Source: Ziziphus jujuba
Taxonomy: Eukaryota; Streptophyta; Magnoliopsida; Rosales; Rhamnaceae
Direction of reading: 5' to 3'
DNA: 64,000 nucleotides
Assembly: GCF_031755915.1 (NCBI RefSeq)
Contig: NC_083387.1
Span: 25,360,501-25,424,500, forward strand
Positions within the stretch are counted from its first letter, which is position 1, and each line of letters opens with the position of its first letter. The translations under genes and the position numbers were made by a program. Shown in pieces: positions 25,799 to 36,500 of the stretch. The notes under the pieces are model-generated. The model saw only the letters and a program-made list of their open reading frames with translations. It had not been told where the DNA came from and did not search any database.

Positions 25799-26265
25799 CA
25801 CCTAGCTATCAGATTTATCTCTCTAAAGTTTACAACGTTTCATGCTTTCTTTGGACAGAGAGCGAAAAGAAGTTGCAAGGGAGAGTATCTTAATGTAGAA
25901 CCAACAAATTTAAAATGTCTGGAGGATCTTGATAAGATTTCTGAGGTTTGAATTTGGTGGTTTAAGATTATATCAAGACTTGCGAATATATGTCACATGC
26001 ATATTTAATATTTTTGATTAATTTAATAACTTATCTATAGTTTAAATCATAGTGTACAGGAAACCTCAATATTCATCATATATTGAGACCCAACTGCGCT
26101 TTATCATTGCCTATGCCAAATAAAGATAAGCAAGCTCGAAGATCAATTGAAGAGACCAATTCAAGATACAATCGTCACCGATATTTAAACTTTTGGTGTA
26201 TGGTATATACCTGTACTTTTATTAAAAACTAATATTTTGTTTATCAAACGGCAAATTATGTGTGT

Positions 26266-26296
<31 letters not shown>

Positions 26297-27639
26297 GGTC
26301 GTAGAATCTAATACAAGCTAATAAAAATATTGTCAGATTTATTAATTGGTAAACTTGTAATTGGTGAGCTTGGAACATAATTATAATTTAATTTCAAGAC
26401 CAATTCTTTCTTGTTAGATACAATAAATGAACATTACAATTTACTTAAATTAATGTATTTTCCTAATTTTGTAGGCTACCGAGAATTCAGTCTTTAACCG
26501 ATGGGCAAATAACAAAAGTGTTCAAAATGCACTTCAAGTTCGTAAGGTACAAAAATTTTAAGGATATATATTTGTATAGAACAATTAGAATATATGTTCG
26601 TTAATGACAAATTTTTACTAATATGGACAGGGAACAGTTACAGATTGGACGAGGTGCAATGACAGTGTAACTTATGGTTCATACATATATGATGTCGAAA
26701 GTGCTATTGGCTACCATAAGTATCTCACTAATATGCGTATAAAAGTCTTAATTTTCACGTAAGAAAGTTCACACTTTTTTTATTTCAAAAAATTTCTTAA
26801 TAATATATCTATGCACGTTTGTTTATGGAATTCTTTATGGCATGGACTATTAACTCTTTACGCTTGAAAAAATAAAAATCCAACATGAATGTCTTAAAAG
26901 CTTTGATAATCAATTTTCTCTCTATTTTTATTTATTTATTTATTATAATTAATGCCCCATCCTTTTAGTTTAGAATTTCTTATAATTATTATTATTATTA
27001 CAGTGGCGATCATGATATGAGAGTTACACATATATCAACAGAAGAATGGATAAAATCCCTTAATCTAACTATTGACGATGATTGGAGAGCATGGTACATC
27101 AATGGCCAAATTGCAGGGTGGGTTTCAAAATATGCGCATATTTTTATATTTGTTATATATGTCAGTGTGTATAGTTTGAATTATAGCCATTTTTAACAAA
27201 ATATATACATGTCATATATATTATTTCATTATAGGTGCTTATGTTTTCATATATATATATATATATATATATTTGGAAAACATGTAGATGTTATATTTAA
27301 AACTTTCTAATATACAGGCATTAACATGATACACTAAAAATAAAAGATTATATAGTTATTTATCCACTTATTTGCTTGGTTATGGTTACAGGTATACAGA
27401 GACGTATAAGAAATCTAAATACAGCTTGACCTATGCAACTGTGAAGGTAAGAAATCGCTTTTACTAATTGCCACTTAAAATTAGTATTTTGTCCATAATG
27501 GTTATCTATAAATGTGTGAGTAATTATAAATTGATATTTGTTGCATTGTTTATAGGGAGCTGGTCACTCTCCCACCGAATACAAAAGTGCAGAATGTTAT
27601 GGCATGTTTGATAGTTGGGTCAACAATTATCCTCTCTAA
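11385..27639 (+). CDS. Serine carboxypeptidase-like (SCPL) protein, 14 exons, 470 aa, intact
   Basis: Exons: 11385-11524, 11667-11803, 14249-14325, 14476-14601, 14901-15003, 21626-21663, 21785-21886, 25859-25945, 26053-26202, 26475-26546, 26631-26758, 27004-27117, 27392-27446, 27556-27639. All junctions are GT-AG, phases agree and the 1413-nt sum gives 470 codons plus stop. Residues 10-27 are a hydrophobic signal peptide (WLLILLCLG); the mature start is [14 protein letters not shown]. Motifs: GGPGC 78-82, GPLAFD 93-98, [15 protein letters not shown] in exon 4, catalytic Ser179 in GGDSYGG, WTRCN 350-354, GDHD 388-391 (catalytic Asp), GAGH with His447. The family (peptidase S10) hydrolyses C-terminal peptides or, in clade I, transfers acyl groups from glucose esters, usually in the vacuole. 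GPLAF and the many exons favour clade I, an inference. Odd: [11 protein letters not shown] replaces the usual WLTGGPGCSS, and GDSYGG replaces GDSYSG. Introns 5 and 7 contain retroelements. Confidence 0.93.
11804..14248 (+). other. SCPL intron 2 (2.4 kb), no gene seen
   Basis: An AT-rich intron with GT (11804) and TTTTTTAG (to 14248) ends. It holds low-complexity tracts: AT repeat near 11893-11916, a long T run near 12878-12910, A runs and a TAA-type microsatellite. I see no coding homology on either strand. Confidence 0.8.
13318..13352. repeat. (TAA)n microsatellite
   Basis: About eleven to twelve uninterrupted TAA/AAT units in SCPL intron 2. Confidence 0.9.
16250..16704. mobile_element. Harbinger-type MITE, 455 bp, inside the copia 3' LTR
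   Basis: The left end GGTCATGTCTAGTTTA and the reverse-complemented right end GGTTACGTTTAGTATA form a 16-bp inverted repeat with few mismatches. TAA occurs on both sides (16247-16249 and 16705-16707). The other LTR of the same copia element lacks this segment at the equivalent place, which confirms insertion. It is AT-rich without coding capacity. A 3-bp TAA/TTA target and GG ends fit Tourist/PIF-type MITEs. Its ends differ from those of the 4.1 kb Harbinger element at 5231, so that element is not its parent. Confidence 0.82.
17092..19420 (-). pseudogene. Copia gag-integrase remnants of the intron-5 element
   Basis: Read on the minus strand from the top: gag at about 18948-19145 ([34 protein letters not shown], the UBN2-type domain); a zinc-knuckle remnant near 18720-18760 ([16 protein letters not shown], first Cys missing); integrase at 17729-17950 ([40 protein letters not shown]); and a linker/RT start at 17092-17298 ([17 protein letters not shown]). 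RT and RNase H beyond this are missing between about 16900 and 17090. Numerous stops and frameshifts separate the parts. This is the Tork-like copia type by motif resemblance, which is an inference. Confidence 0.82.
19658..19735 (+). other. 5S rRNA-like segment in Cassandra LTR a
   Basis: The stretch resembles the 3' two thirds of plant 5S rRNA: AGTTAAGCATGCTTAGGTAG, then GTCCAAGGATAGGTGATCTT and a GGAAGCTCG end. It is diverged and is part of the retroelement, not a 5S gene. Confidence 0.75.
20198..20275 (+). other. 5S rRNA-like segment in Cassandra LTR c
   Basis: Better preserved than the first: AAAGTTAAGTGTGTTTAAGC (A-box region) and AAGGATGGGTGACCTCTTGG (C-box region), the internal control elements that bind TFIIIA in true 5S genes. 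It lacks the first third of a 5S gene. Confidence 0.8.
23700..24223 (-). mobile_element. 3' LTR of the intron-7 copia remnant (lower end uncertain)
   Basis: On the minus strand the polypurine tract CTTGAGGGAGGG is followed at 24223 by TGTTAGAGCCATGTC, a typical copia LTR start. A promoter-like TATA run lies near 24068-24075 (minus). The end of the LTR was not located; 23700 is a guess from loss of LTR-like character. No upstream LTR is left beyond 25.6 kb. Confidence 0.5.
24224..25600 (-). pseudogene. Ty1/copia reverse transcriptase-RNase H remnant in SCPL intron 7
   Basis: On the minus strand from 25550: RT start ([37 protein letters not shown]), then a decayed middle, RT C-terminal part at 24787-25017 ([30 protein letters not shown]), RNase H at 24541-24723 and 24274-24471 (ARTKHI-like [13 protein letters not shown], then [17 protein letters not shown]). 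Family length would need about 1.6 kb for this part, roughly what is present. Frameshifts and stops occur throughout. The 5' half of the element is absent. Confidence 0.85.
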
Positions 27640-27684
27640 GGTAGCTATTCCTGCTTAAAAAGAAAAAAGGAAAAAATAGCTACC
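27640..27684 (+). promoter_or_regulatory. Inverted repeat directly after the SCPL stop codon
   Basis: GGTAGCTATT (27640-27649) and AATAGCTACC (27675-27684) are exact reverse complements separated by a 25-base A-rich loop. The first arm starts at the base after TAA. In RNA this could fold as a 10-bp stem at the start of the 3' UTR. No function is implied by the sequence alone. Confidence 0.6.
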
Positions 27685-28305
27685 CATATCAAGTTTTGGT
27701 ATGGCAAACAAGTGAGTTTAAGTGAGTTTGTGTTGTGCTAAGCACCTGTGAAGTTATGGGTTTGAGTCCTCTCTTTTAACTTACAAAATATTATATACTT
27801 ATAATACTACGGATGTGCGGTACTATGCATTGGAATGCTGAACCGCTTTGAATCCAGTAAAAAAAACATAAAACCCGAATTTATTCGTGCGAAAACTACT
27901 TTTATTATATAATAAAAGGGTTAATATTAAAAATACCTCATGTGGATTGACATAAACACGTTCATTCCCATGTACCCCTTCCATCAGTTTTCTGCTGTTA
28001 CATTTCACAGTCAAAGAGTAACTGAGATATTTCATAAATATTTGAAGAAAAAAATTACATGCGTGTTTAATTGCATTAGGATGCGAGGGAATTCTTCTTC
28101 GATTTTCTTATCCCTTCACGTGAGAGAGACTAAAAGTTTCTTCCCTTTGATATTCAGTCTTCTCTTCTTTGTTTTCGTTTGAAACTATTCTGCGATTGAG
28201 AAGCTGATCGTTTAAGACTCCAATTAGAAAGCATCGGAGGAAATGATCCAATCAACTCGGTAGGCTTGAATGAGAAGAGGAGTGGTGAGGAAGTAGGCGA
28301 AGGAG
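27685..28305. other. SCPL 3' flank, no gene recognised
   Basis: This AT-rich stretch should include the SCPL 3' UTR and polyadenylation site; I could not fix the site. Short open frames on both strands show no recognisable domain. Confidence 0.5.
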
Positions 28306-29430
28306 CTCTTGTTATGGTTAAGAAGTTGGGTCCCCTCCGTAGTTCGTGGCCTTTGTGGCCTGGTTCTAAAACACTCCCCACATGATCTCTTTCTTTGTGA
28401 AACAAAAGCCAATAGCGAGTCTCTTAAAAGGATTAGAAGGAGACTAAATTTTGATAATTGTAGGGTGGTGGGCTTTGTTAATGGTAAAGGTGGGTTAGTT
28501 TTGCTTTGGATTGAGGATATAGTTTGGAAAGCGATTTTTTACCTCTCAATGGTTCATTAGGGTGTCGATGCAACCCCAAAATGGACCTAGCTGGATGTGT
28601 TGGTTCGGTTACTACCTAGCAGAGAGAATCCTTCCACAAAACTTTTAGGATCAACTCACGATGTTAGTGAGAGAAGGCAACAGTTCTTGGGTGCTAATAG
28701 GGGACTTGAATGATATGGTGGATCAGGATGAGAAATGTGGTGGAAGGAAAGTCACGATCAGGATGAGAAATGTGGTGGAAGGAAAGTCACTAGCAAGTCT
28801 CATTCTTTTTTTTTTCTTTTTTTTTTTAAGAAACTTGTTGAGGAATGCTGGAGCAGTGGATTTTGGTTTTACAGGAAATTCTTTCACATGGTGTAACAAG
28901 AGGAGTGGGAGTGTGAATATTAGGGAAAGAATAATGATTGTGTCCTAGCCAGCCCCGATTGGAGAATCGCCTTTAATCAAGTGAGAGAGGTTCATTGGTC
29001 TCAGCAAGCTTTGATCATATTCCCTACCAACTGAATCTATTGCTAGACCATTTGAGCTCCCCTAAACCATTTCACTTTTTGGGAAATTTGGTCAAGAAAT
29101 CTTGTTTGTGAAGATGTTGTTATAGAAGCACGGAGGTTAGAAGATGGGGATAGAAGAAATGTTTCGATGTCGAGGAAGATTTCTTGTACAACTAAAGTGT
29201 TGAAAAGATGGAGTAGGCAGCTTTTTGATTTCTAATAAACAAGAATGACAAAATTGGAGGATCTTATGAGAAATGTGCAGAGCCAACCTACTAATGTTTC
29301 TATTAATCGTGAAAGGATCTTTCACCTTGAGCTTGATGAATGGACGAAAAGATTGAAAATTCTTTGGAGACAAAAATCCTACGAGCCATTGATTTAACAT
29401 GGGAATCACAATTCCAAGTTCTTCCATACG
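28306..29430 (+). pseudogene. LINE (L1-type) ORF2 fragment: endonuclease to pre-RT linker
   Basis: The frame at 28309-28560 reads LRSWVPSVVRGLCGLVLKHS, DLFLCETKANSESLKRIRRR and GKGGLVLLWIEDI, the apurinic-endonuclease domain of plant L1 LINEs. It continues with SWVLIGDLNDMVDQDEKCGG, then after a T-rich insertion DFGFTGNSFTWCNKRSGS. The linker before RT ends LDEWTKRLKILWRQKS...NHNSKFFH at about 29430, where an LTR interrupts it. Several stops and shifts make it a pseudogene. The 5' end of the LINE (ORF1) was not recognised upstream. Confidence 0.85.
28722..28791 (+). repeat. 35-bp perfect tandem duplication in the LINE
   Basis: The unit GATCAGGATGAGAAATGTGG...AAAGTCAC occurs twice in succession (28722-28756 and 28757-28791). 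It falls in the DEKCGG part of the endonuclease frame. It shifts the frame because 35 is not a multiple of 3. Confidence 0.85.
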
Positions 29431-30772
29431 TTCACTGTTAGAACTCATTCAAGATTCTTCACCAGAATCCTAGACAAGTCCTGATCCCAGGAAAACACCA
29501 CCAAACCTTCCAATGGAAAATTCGGCAGCATCTCCCTTAAAGGCAGTTTTATCACAAAATTTCCTACACAAAAAACATACCTGTAACAAAATCCCCTTAT
29601 TCCTCCCATCTTACTACTATACTTTTCACAAAGTTGCAGTACTTCAAAATTTAACAGGGAACCTATGCAATATTATATAAATAAACATCCAATAGTATAC
29701 AAAGCCTCAAAAGTTTACAAATAATAAATATGGAATTTAACACAACAAAGGATAAAAAGAAATATCGATCAACATCTACTAATCTAGGTCGAGGGGAATG
29801 AATTTAAAAACACATGAGATGCTACTCATCTCAATGAATGATCCAATCTACTAAATGATGATAATAATAATAATAATAATGTAATGAACTTGACAAATTA
29901 GTAACGAATAAATAAATAGTTATAAAATTGTAAATAAGTAAAATTAATGTTTTCTCTCAAAACTCTCACCGTTACACTCAATTGGAAAAGTTCCACTTTT
30001 GAAAACATTTTCGAAGAACCTCATAATTTGTATTCTTTAAAAGTTAAGAAAATATTAAATATTAAAATCCAAATAAAACACGATAAATTTAGAATTATAC
30101 TAAATAAATATAACATGAAAGCAAAATTAATTGCAATGAGCAATTTGTACAAATTTTATTAACTAAATCAAACAAATCAACACATAAATAGGAGGAATTG
30201 ATTAATTAGATTTAAACATTTACTAGAAATGGATAATAAGATACAATTGTATTTAACATTCCAAATTTGAAATGAATAATAGAAGCATGGTAAGTGTGTC
30301 TTAAAACATAAATTTAAAGGAAATAAAGTAAATATAATAAAATAAAATTTAAAACATCAATTGTTATAAATAGGATAAAACACAATTAAATCCATTAAAA
30401 TTTAAATATGATTTTAAAACAAATTTTGTTTAAAAGTTTATGTCGAAATATCCTGACGCACCATATTATATATCAATGATGCCTAACGGTGCCCAGCGTC
30501 CCAAAGCACCCCGTGACAAGGAGGTTATAGAGAGAAACCTGCATTTAGGCCACCCTGGTGTCCTAACAGCGTCGATGCTGCAAACCTCAATCCCAGCCAT
30601 GGAAGGGGATGACTATGGCCAATCTCAAACTTGCCTACCCTTGGTCCGAGAGCAATCACGGGAGAGTATAAAACTGCACACTCATCACACTCCGCCCCTC
30701 GCTAATCACATCCACAACTACATAATACCGATACTGTATGGGTGCATCTAAAACCAATAAAATTATATATAC

Positions 30773-30803
<31 letters not shown>
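30773..30803. repeat. (AT)n tract
   Basis: A nearly pure TA dinucleotide run inside solo LTR A2. Confidence 0.85.
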
Positions 30804-30805
<2 letters not shown>

Positions 30806-31668
30806 ATTTCCAATTTTCATAAAACATGTCTAACACCCATCAATTCCAATTCATCAATTAATTCATCGTCTCAAAATCCTACGATATATATATATATATA
30901 TATATCCAAAATTTTCCAATACCATAAAATAATTTACAAAATTCATCTCAATGTATAATAAATGTAAAATAAGTAGTTTTCCTTCAAATCTGTAAATCCA
31001 ACCGATGTCCAAACTAATATTAACATCTCATGAATTTCATATATTCTTAAACTCATGCACATAAATTTATTATGCATCAAAATTTACAAAATCGGTTCCA
31101 CAATAATTTAATAAAAATTAAATTTGAATTTCCTAGAAATCAAAATATAAATTATATGCACAATTATTTTATAAACATAATAGTTTAAATCGATATTTCT
31201 CTTTCAAGTCTTCAAAACCAATTTGAATTAAATATTTCATTTAAACCTCATAAAATCCGCAATAATCAAAATTCCTATAAATACATTTTCAAACACATAA
31301 TAAATCCGTCAATGAAATTAATAATAATTTAAAATAAATATTCCTTCAATTCCTCAAAATTCAATATATGAACAATTGCATTAAAATCGCATAAAATTCC
31401 ACAATGCATACATTCATATAATATATGTTTTTATTAAACCTAATATTCTAAAATTAAATTCTCCAATAATTTATTAAAATTTGAAATCATAAATCTTTTG
31501 ATCCAAATTATATAATCAGGAAACATAAATCGAAATCATCACAATTCAGCATATTCATATAAAAAAAAATTTACTAAATATTTAACACATAAAATATAAT
31601 TTCCAAATATATAATCAACACAAAATTTATACAATTTATCAACGTAAAATAAATTTTGAAGGTGGACC

Positions 31669-34613
31669 TGTCAGGACCCGTCCAAAATTCCTCACCGGAA
31701 CCTTAGACAAGCCCTGATCCCAGGGAAACCCTACCGGACCCTCCAATGGAAAATCCGGCAGAACCTCCCCTAAGGGATGGACTTACCAAAATTTTCCTGC
31801 ACTGAAAACACACTTCTATAAACATCCCCTTATTCCTCCCACAATACTACAAGTTGATTCCACAAATTTCAGTACTTCAAAATAAATAACAATAATCCAG
31901 TGCATAATAAATACATAAGTGTCCCATACAGTATACAGAGCTTCATGAAGTACTACTAAGTATAGAATACAATGTGGATGAAAGAAATATTACAACTGCA
32001 ATAAAGGAAGAACAGGGTACTTCACGAACTAAGACAGCGATGAAGATCAAGTCCGCTCCGGATGAATACCGACAAACCTGGTACCTAGAGGAACGGAATT
32101 TAAAAATATGAGATGCTAATCATCTCAGTGAATGACCCTATCTACTATACAATTATAATACCACGGTAGTAAAGTAGATAAATAATAATTAATTGGAAAT
32201 AATAATTTCTCTCAAAACCTTTACAATTCTCTCGGTTGGAAAAGTTCCCCTTTTAAAACCTTTTCACAAAACCCTTTGTTCGTATTCCCCGAAAACCAAG
32301 ACATCAAATAAATACCAGAAACAATAATAATTATATTTTTTATTCCAATACAATTTCAAAATATTTATTTTAAAATCCCAATTCTGAAAATCACTTGATG
32401 CACCCACTATATACCAGTGGCGCCAACAGTACCCAGCGTCCCAAGGTACCGCCAGACAGGAGGTTATAGAAAGAAACCGGCATACGGTCGTGTGGCGTCC
32501 CACCGTGCCGCTGCTAACTGGTGTCCCGGCCATGGAGGGGCGGCCTACCCTCATCCGATGGCAACCACAGGACAACCCCATAAAATCACCTGCACACTAC
32601 TCACACCCACCTGCGCGCTAATCACATCCGTGTGCACACTAACCATATCACATATAAACAGAACACCAGTACGTGCACGGTGCATCTAAAAATCATAAAA
32701 TCCACATATTTATTTTATATCTCAAAATGTCAAATTTTCCTTAAATATAATGGGTTTATTCCATCCAATTAAACCCGGAAATTCTCCACAAGTTTTTTAT
32801 AATCAACGTCATAAATTCCATGATTTTCAAATCCACCAACTCCCAAATCCACCAATTTAAATATTCCAATTTTTCCAATGGCATGAGTATTTTTGAATTA
32901 TAATAATTAAATCACATAATATTCCATGGGCATACTTTATAAAAATTGAAGTCACCAACATAACCAAATATTTTCCTTGAAATATTTGAAAATCAAATCA
33001 TGTCACAATAATGTTAAAACCACAAGAATTTCATAAATAATTGAATTCCACAATAAATCAATTATATATTTGGCACATAGAATTTAAATTCCAAATATTC
33101 AAATCACACATAATATTCACCAATTTAATTCCCAAAATTAATTTGAAGGTGGGTCACTCACCTGGAGCACGCAATTAAACCATGATCCACCATGGGATCA
33201 ATTTCACAACTCACCCGTGCTCCTAGAACACAATTCACACACAGTCAAATAAATTAATATTTTATTCGGGTAAATAATACCCGGTACCCGGGGGGTTAAA
33301 CACAAACGTTATCCAAATTTGACGAGTAATATACCGAATCGAAGCTTGAGCGATGAGGATTACAAATCCGGTCTTACTTCCCGGAGATTGGACCAGTGGT
33401 GGCCGGAATATCGCCGGAAAGCTTTCGGGATTCAACTCTTCGATTCTCTCAATCCGTTGCGAATTGGTGGAAAAGGACCCCGGATTTGGATTTAGGATGT
33501 CGGAATCAGTGGAGAGGGACCGGCGGTGCGACTGGGTACTAGCCGGAACAGTGACTTCCGGCGAGCCGCCGCGGTCACCGGCAACTGTTGTCGGCGGCGG
33601 CGTGTGCGGTGCCCGTGGGCTGGGATTTTTGGGGGTTTTGTAGATCGAGGGGAGAGGATTCCAACGGGACCAGCGGTGAGGCAAACGGAGGCCGGACGGG
33701 GGAGAAATTGGGGTTTGAAGATTTTCGGCCCCTCGTCGAAAAACGCTCCGATCCCGGCGCATCGGAGGTCCGGTGGTCGTGAAATTTGGTGGGCTGGCTG
33801 GAAATGAGGGGGTGGTGAGGGGTGGCTGGCGCTTGTGACCGGAAAACGGTCGGAAAGGGGTCAAACGGCGGTGGCTGGCGGTGGAGGGGAAAATCGTCGC
33901 TGAACTTCGCCGTCTCGATCCGGGCTCGTCCGGCAGCCGGCGGTCGTGAAAATTGGAGGTTGGGGTCGCGGGGAACTGGGCTTCACAGGTGGCTGGCGCA
34001 TGTAGCCCTCCAGTGGTTGGACGGTGGCCAACCGGTGGTGGCCGGTCGTCTCTCTCTCTCCCTCTCTCTCTCCCCTCTCTCTTTCTCTCTCTTCCCCGAG
34101 ATTTTTGTCAAATAAAATCCACCGTGGGTGACACTGTTCACCCACATGGACCAATCAGGTGCCGACACGTGGTGTTACTATGCACTTAAGCTAGATATAA
34201 TAAAATATTACGGTATCCGGTAAACTTTAAACGTCCATAACTTTTTAACCGTACGTCCAAATTAGGCGTGCCGCTAGTCTGTGAACTCACATCGACGAGC
34301 ACTTTACAACCATACCAAAGTCAAAGCAAAATTCTACAACTATAAAAAGTCAACTCGGGGCACCTTTTGGACAATTTGAACCTCAACTTGTTTTGCTCAT
34401 AACTTTCAAACCGTAGCTCCGTTTTCAACGTGCTACTAGTCTACGAACTCGTGCCAACGTGTACTTTGTAACGGTACCTCAGTCAACCTAGAATTCCAAC
34501 CGAAATAAAAAGTCAACTTTTGACCCCTTCGATCAACGGTCAAAGTCAACGGTCAACAGTCAACCTCGGTCAACGTGCAAAAATTTCGACATGGTTCGGG
34601 ATGGGGTGTTATA
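31669..34613 (-). mobile_element. Solo LTR, family A (copy A3), nested in A2
   Basis: It begins TGTCAGGACCCGTCC and ends GGATGGGGTGTTATA (final CA mutated to TA). Flanking repeats are GGACC (31664-31668) and GGGCC (34614-34618). The host LTR's conserved line GAAGGTGGGTCACTCACC is split exactly here. The GC-rich block (about 33340-34110) is the best preserved of the family and gives open frames of up to 200 codons on the minus strand. These are low-complexity Pro/Arg/Ser-rich and are not treated as genes. Confidence 0.87.
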
Positions 34614-35743
34614 GGGCCACTCACCTCGAGCACACAATTCAATCAAGATCCTCCATAGGATCGATTCCACAATTCATAGGTGCTTATTCGGGAGATTAGA
34701 CATGTGGTAGCCGGGATCTTGCCTGAAATTTTTTGGACTTAATGTCCTCAGATCTCACAAACCGTTAGAAGTTGGAGGAAATGGACCTCAGATTTGGATT
34801 CAGAGATGTCAAATTAGTGGGGAAGGGTAGGTGGGGTGATCGGGAACTTGCCGGAGGTGGGTTTTCTGACTAGCTGTTGTGGCCACTGGACTCTACCATC
34901 GTCGGCAGCCCGTCCGGTGGCCAATGGCCATGAGAATTGGTGGAAAGGTAGATTGGAGGATGGATAAGCTAATGGGACCATCGGTGAGACAAACAGAGGT
35001 CTGGTTTAGGAGACATTGGCTAGAGAAGAAATCGGCATTGTCGGTGGTCGATTGGCCATGAAATTTGGGTGGCTGGCCGAAAACGGGGTGGACTTCCAGG
35101 GGGTGTGGCACATGTAGCAGGGGGTGGCTAGAAAATGGATCGACGGTGGTGGCCGGTTCTCCCCATTTTTCTCTCTCTTTCTTTTTCCTCTCTCTCCTCC
35201 TTCTACCTCACACGTTTTCACCCAATCAAAAAGCCTCCTATGGGTGCCACTGTGCATTCATGTGTTGGCTAGATTTTTGACACGTGGCACCACTGTTCAC
35301 ACACACACACACACAGAGTCACATATTAATGAATAGTAATTGCAATCTCAGATAAATTTCATGGTTTTGTAACTTTCAAACCACATGTCCAAATTAGGTG
35401 TGCTGCTAGTCTATGAACTTGTATCGATGAGTACTTCACAACCATACATGAGTCAAAGCTCAATTTTACAAAAATAAAAAGTCAACTCCAGAATCCTCGG
35501 ACAATTCGGAACTCAACTTGTTTTGCATATAACTTTCAAACCGCAGCTACGTTTTTTTATGTTCTACTAGTTTACGGACTCGAGTCGATAAGTACTTCAT
35601 AATGGTGCCTTGGTCAACTTAGAATTCTATCCGAATCAAAAAGTCAACATTTGACCATTCTCGATCAATGACAATCAAACCCGATCAACTTCAATTAACT
35701 TGAAAAAATTCCAATATACTTCGGGACAGGGTGTTACATCCAC

Positions 35744-36496
35744 TATAGCCAATTGAAGGAGAAGTTTTATTTCTGCTTTGAAAAACAATCAGGGAAAGTG
35801 GATGGAAGGTGGTGAAGAAATTGTTAACTTTTTATTGAAGGAATTCTTCGATCTCTTTAAAGTGAAGAGTTTGGAAAGTGATGTAGACTTAGATGAATTC
35901 ATTCATCTTCAAGTGATGAAGGAGGAAAATTCTAGAATCAGATGCATCCATTGGAGATGGAAATTCTGGAGATTAGAAAATGCATGCATCTCATTAAAGC
36001 CCCTGGACTTGATGGGATGCCTGCCTTATTCTTATAGAAATACTAGAGTATTGTGGGAAAAGATATGAAAAGAATGGTGCAGAATGTTTTTACAAGAGGG
36101 ATCTTCCTTAATAGCATCAATAGGAAATTTATGGTTTTAGTTTCTAAGTGAAAGCAGCTGATTGGTTATAATCACTTGAGACCATTTAGCCTTTACAATA
36201 CTATATATAAAATCATTTTTGAGATTTTAGCCTAAAGGATTATACCACTTTTGAAGAAGTTGATTTCTTTTAATCAAATGGCTTTTGTGTCAGCAAGATG
36301 GATTCGAGAAAACTCCATTCTGACAAGTGAGATCTTGCATTCAATGAAGAGGAAGAAAGGCTTATTATTTGATTCTCATCCCTGCTTGATTTGGGTTCTC
36401 TGACAAAGCAATCAAGCTTATTAATAATTACATCTCCTCCATGTCTGTCTTTTTTTATTGAATTGAAGTGTGTTTGGTGATTTCAAATTTGAGAGG
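35744..36496 (+). pseudogene. LINE reverse transcriptase, N-terminal half
   Basis: It continues the LINE after the LTR: SALKNNQGKWMEGGEEIVNF, then around 35990-36400 the RT core IKAPGLDGMPALF, HLRPFSLYNTIYKIIFEILA, MAFVSARWIRENSILTSEIL and HSMKRKKG. These match the RVT_1 domain of plant L1 LINEs (family: KSPGPDGMP, RPISLCNVxYKIISKxLxNR). It ends in the FERSI part just before the family's RQGDPLSP box, where LTR A4 is inserted. Stops are frequent. Confidence 0.87.
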
Positions 36497-36500
36497 AGTA

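Larger units (their letters stand above)
21887..25858 (+). other. SCPL intron 7 (4.0 kb), with antisense copia remnant
   Basis: The intron runs from GTAATT at 21887 to TTGGACAG at 25858. Apart from the copia remnant (about 23.7-25.6 kb) it holds AT-rich sequence with (AT)n tracts near 22739-22765, 23079-23097, 23195-23221 and 23247-23264. No other coding homology was seen. Confidence 0.85.
29436..35738 (-). mobile_element. Solo LTR, family A (copy A2), in the LINE; itself split by copy A3
   Basis: It begins TGTTAGAACTCATTC and ends GACAGGGTGTTACA. Flanking repeats are TTCAC (29431-29435) and TCCAC (35739-35743). The LINE frame (FFH before, ...NNQGKWMEGGEEIV after) resumes across it. Without the nested copy its length is about 3.35 kb, like A1. 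Microsatellite (AT)n tracts occur near 30773-30803 and 30884-30905, and a CA repeat near 35298-35315. Open frames inside it are GC-rich LTR sequence without domains. Confidence 0.85.

Noticed and set aside
33262..33864. A 200-codon minus-strand open frame as a gene
   Set aside because: It lies in the GC-rich block of solo LTR A3, is low-complexity, has no domain, and the equivalent frame is broken in the other four copies.
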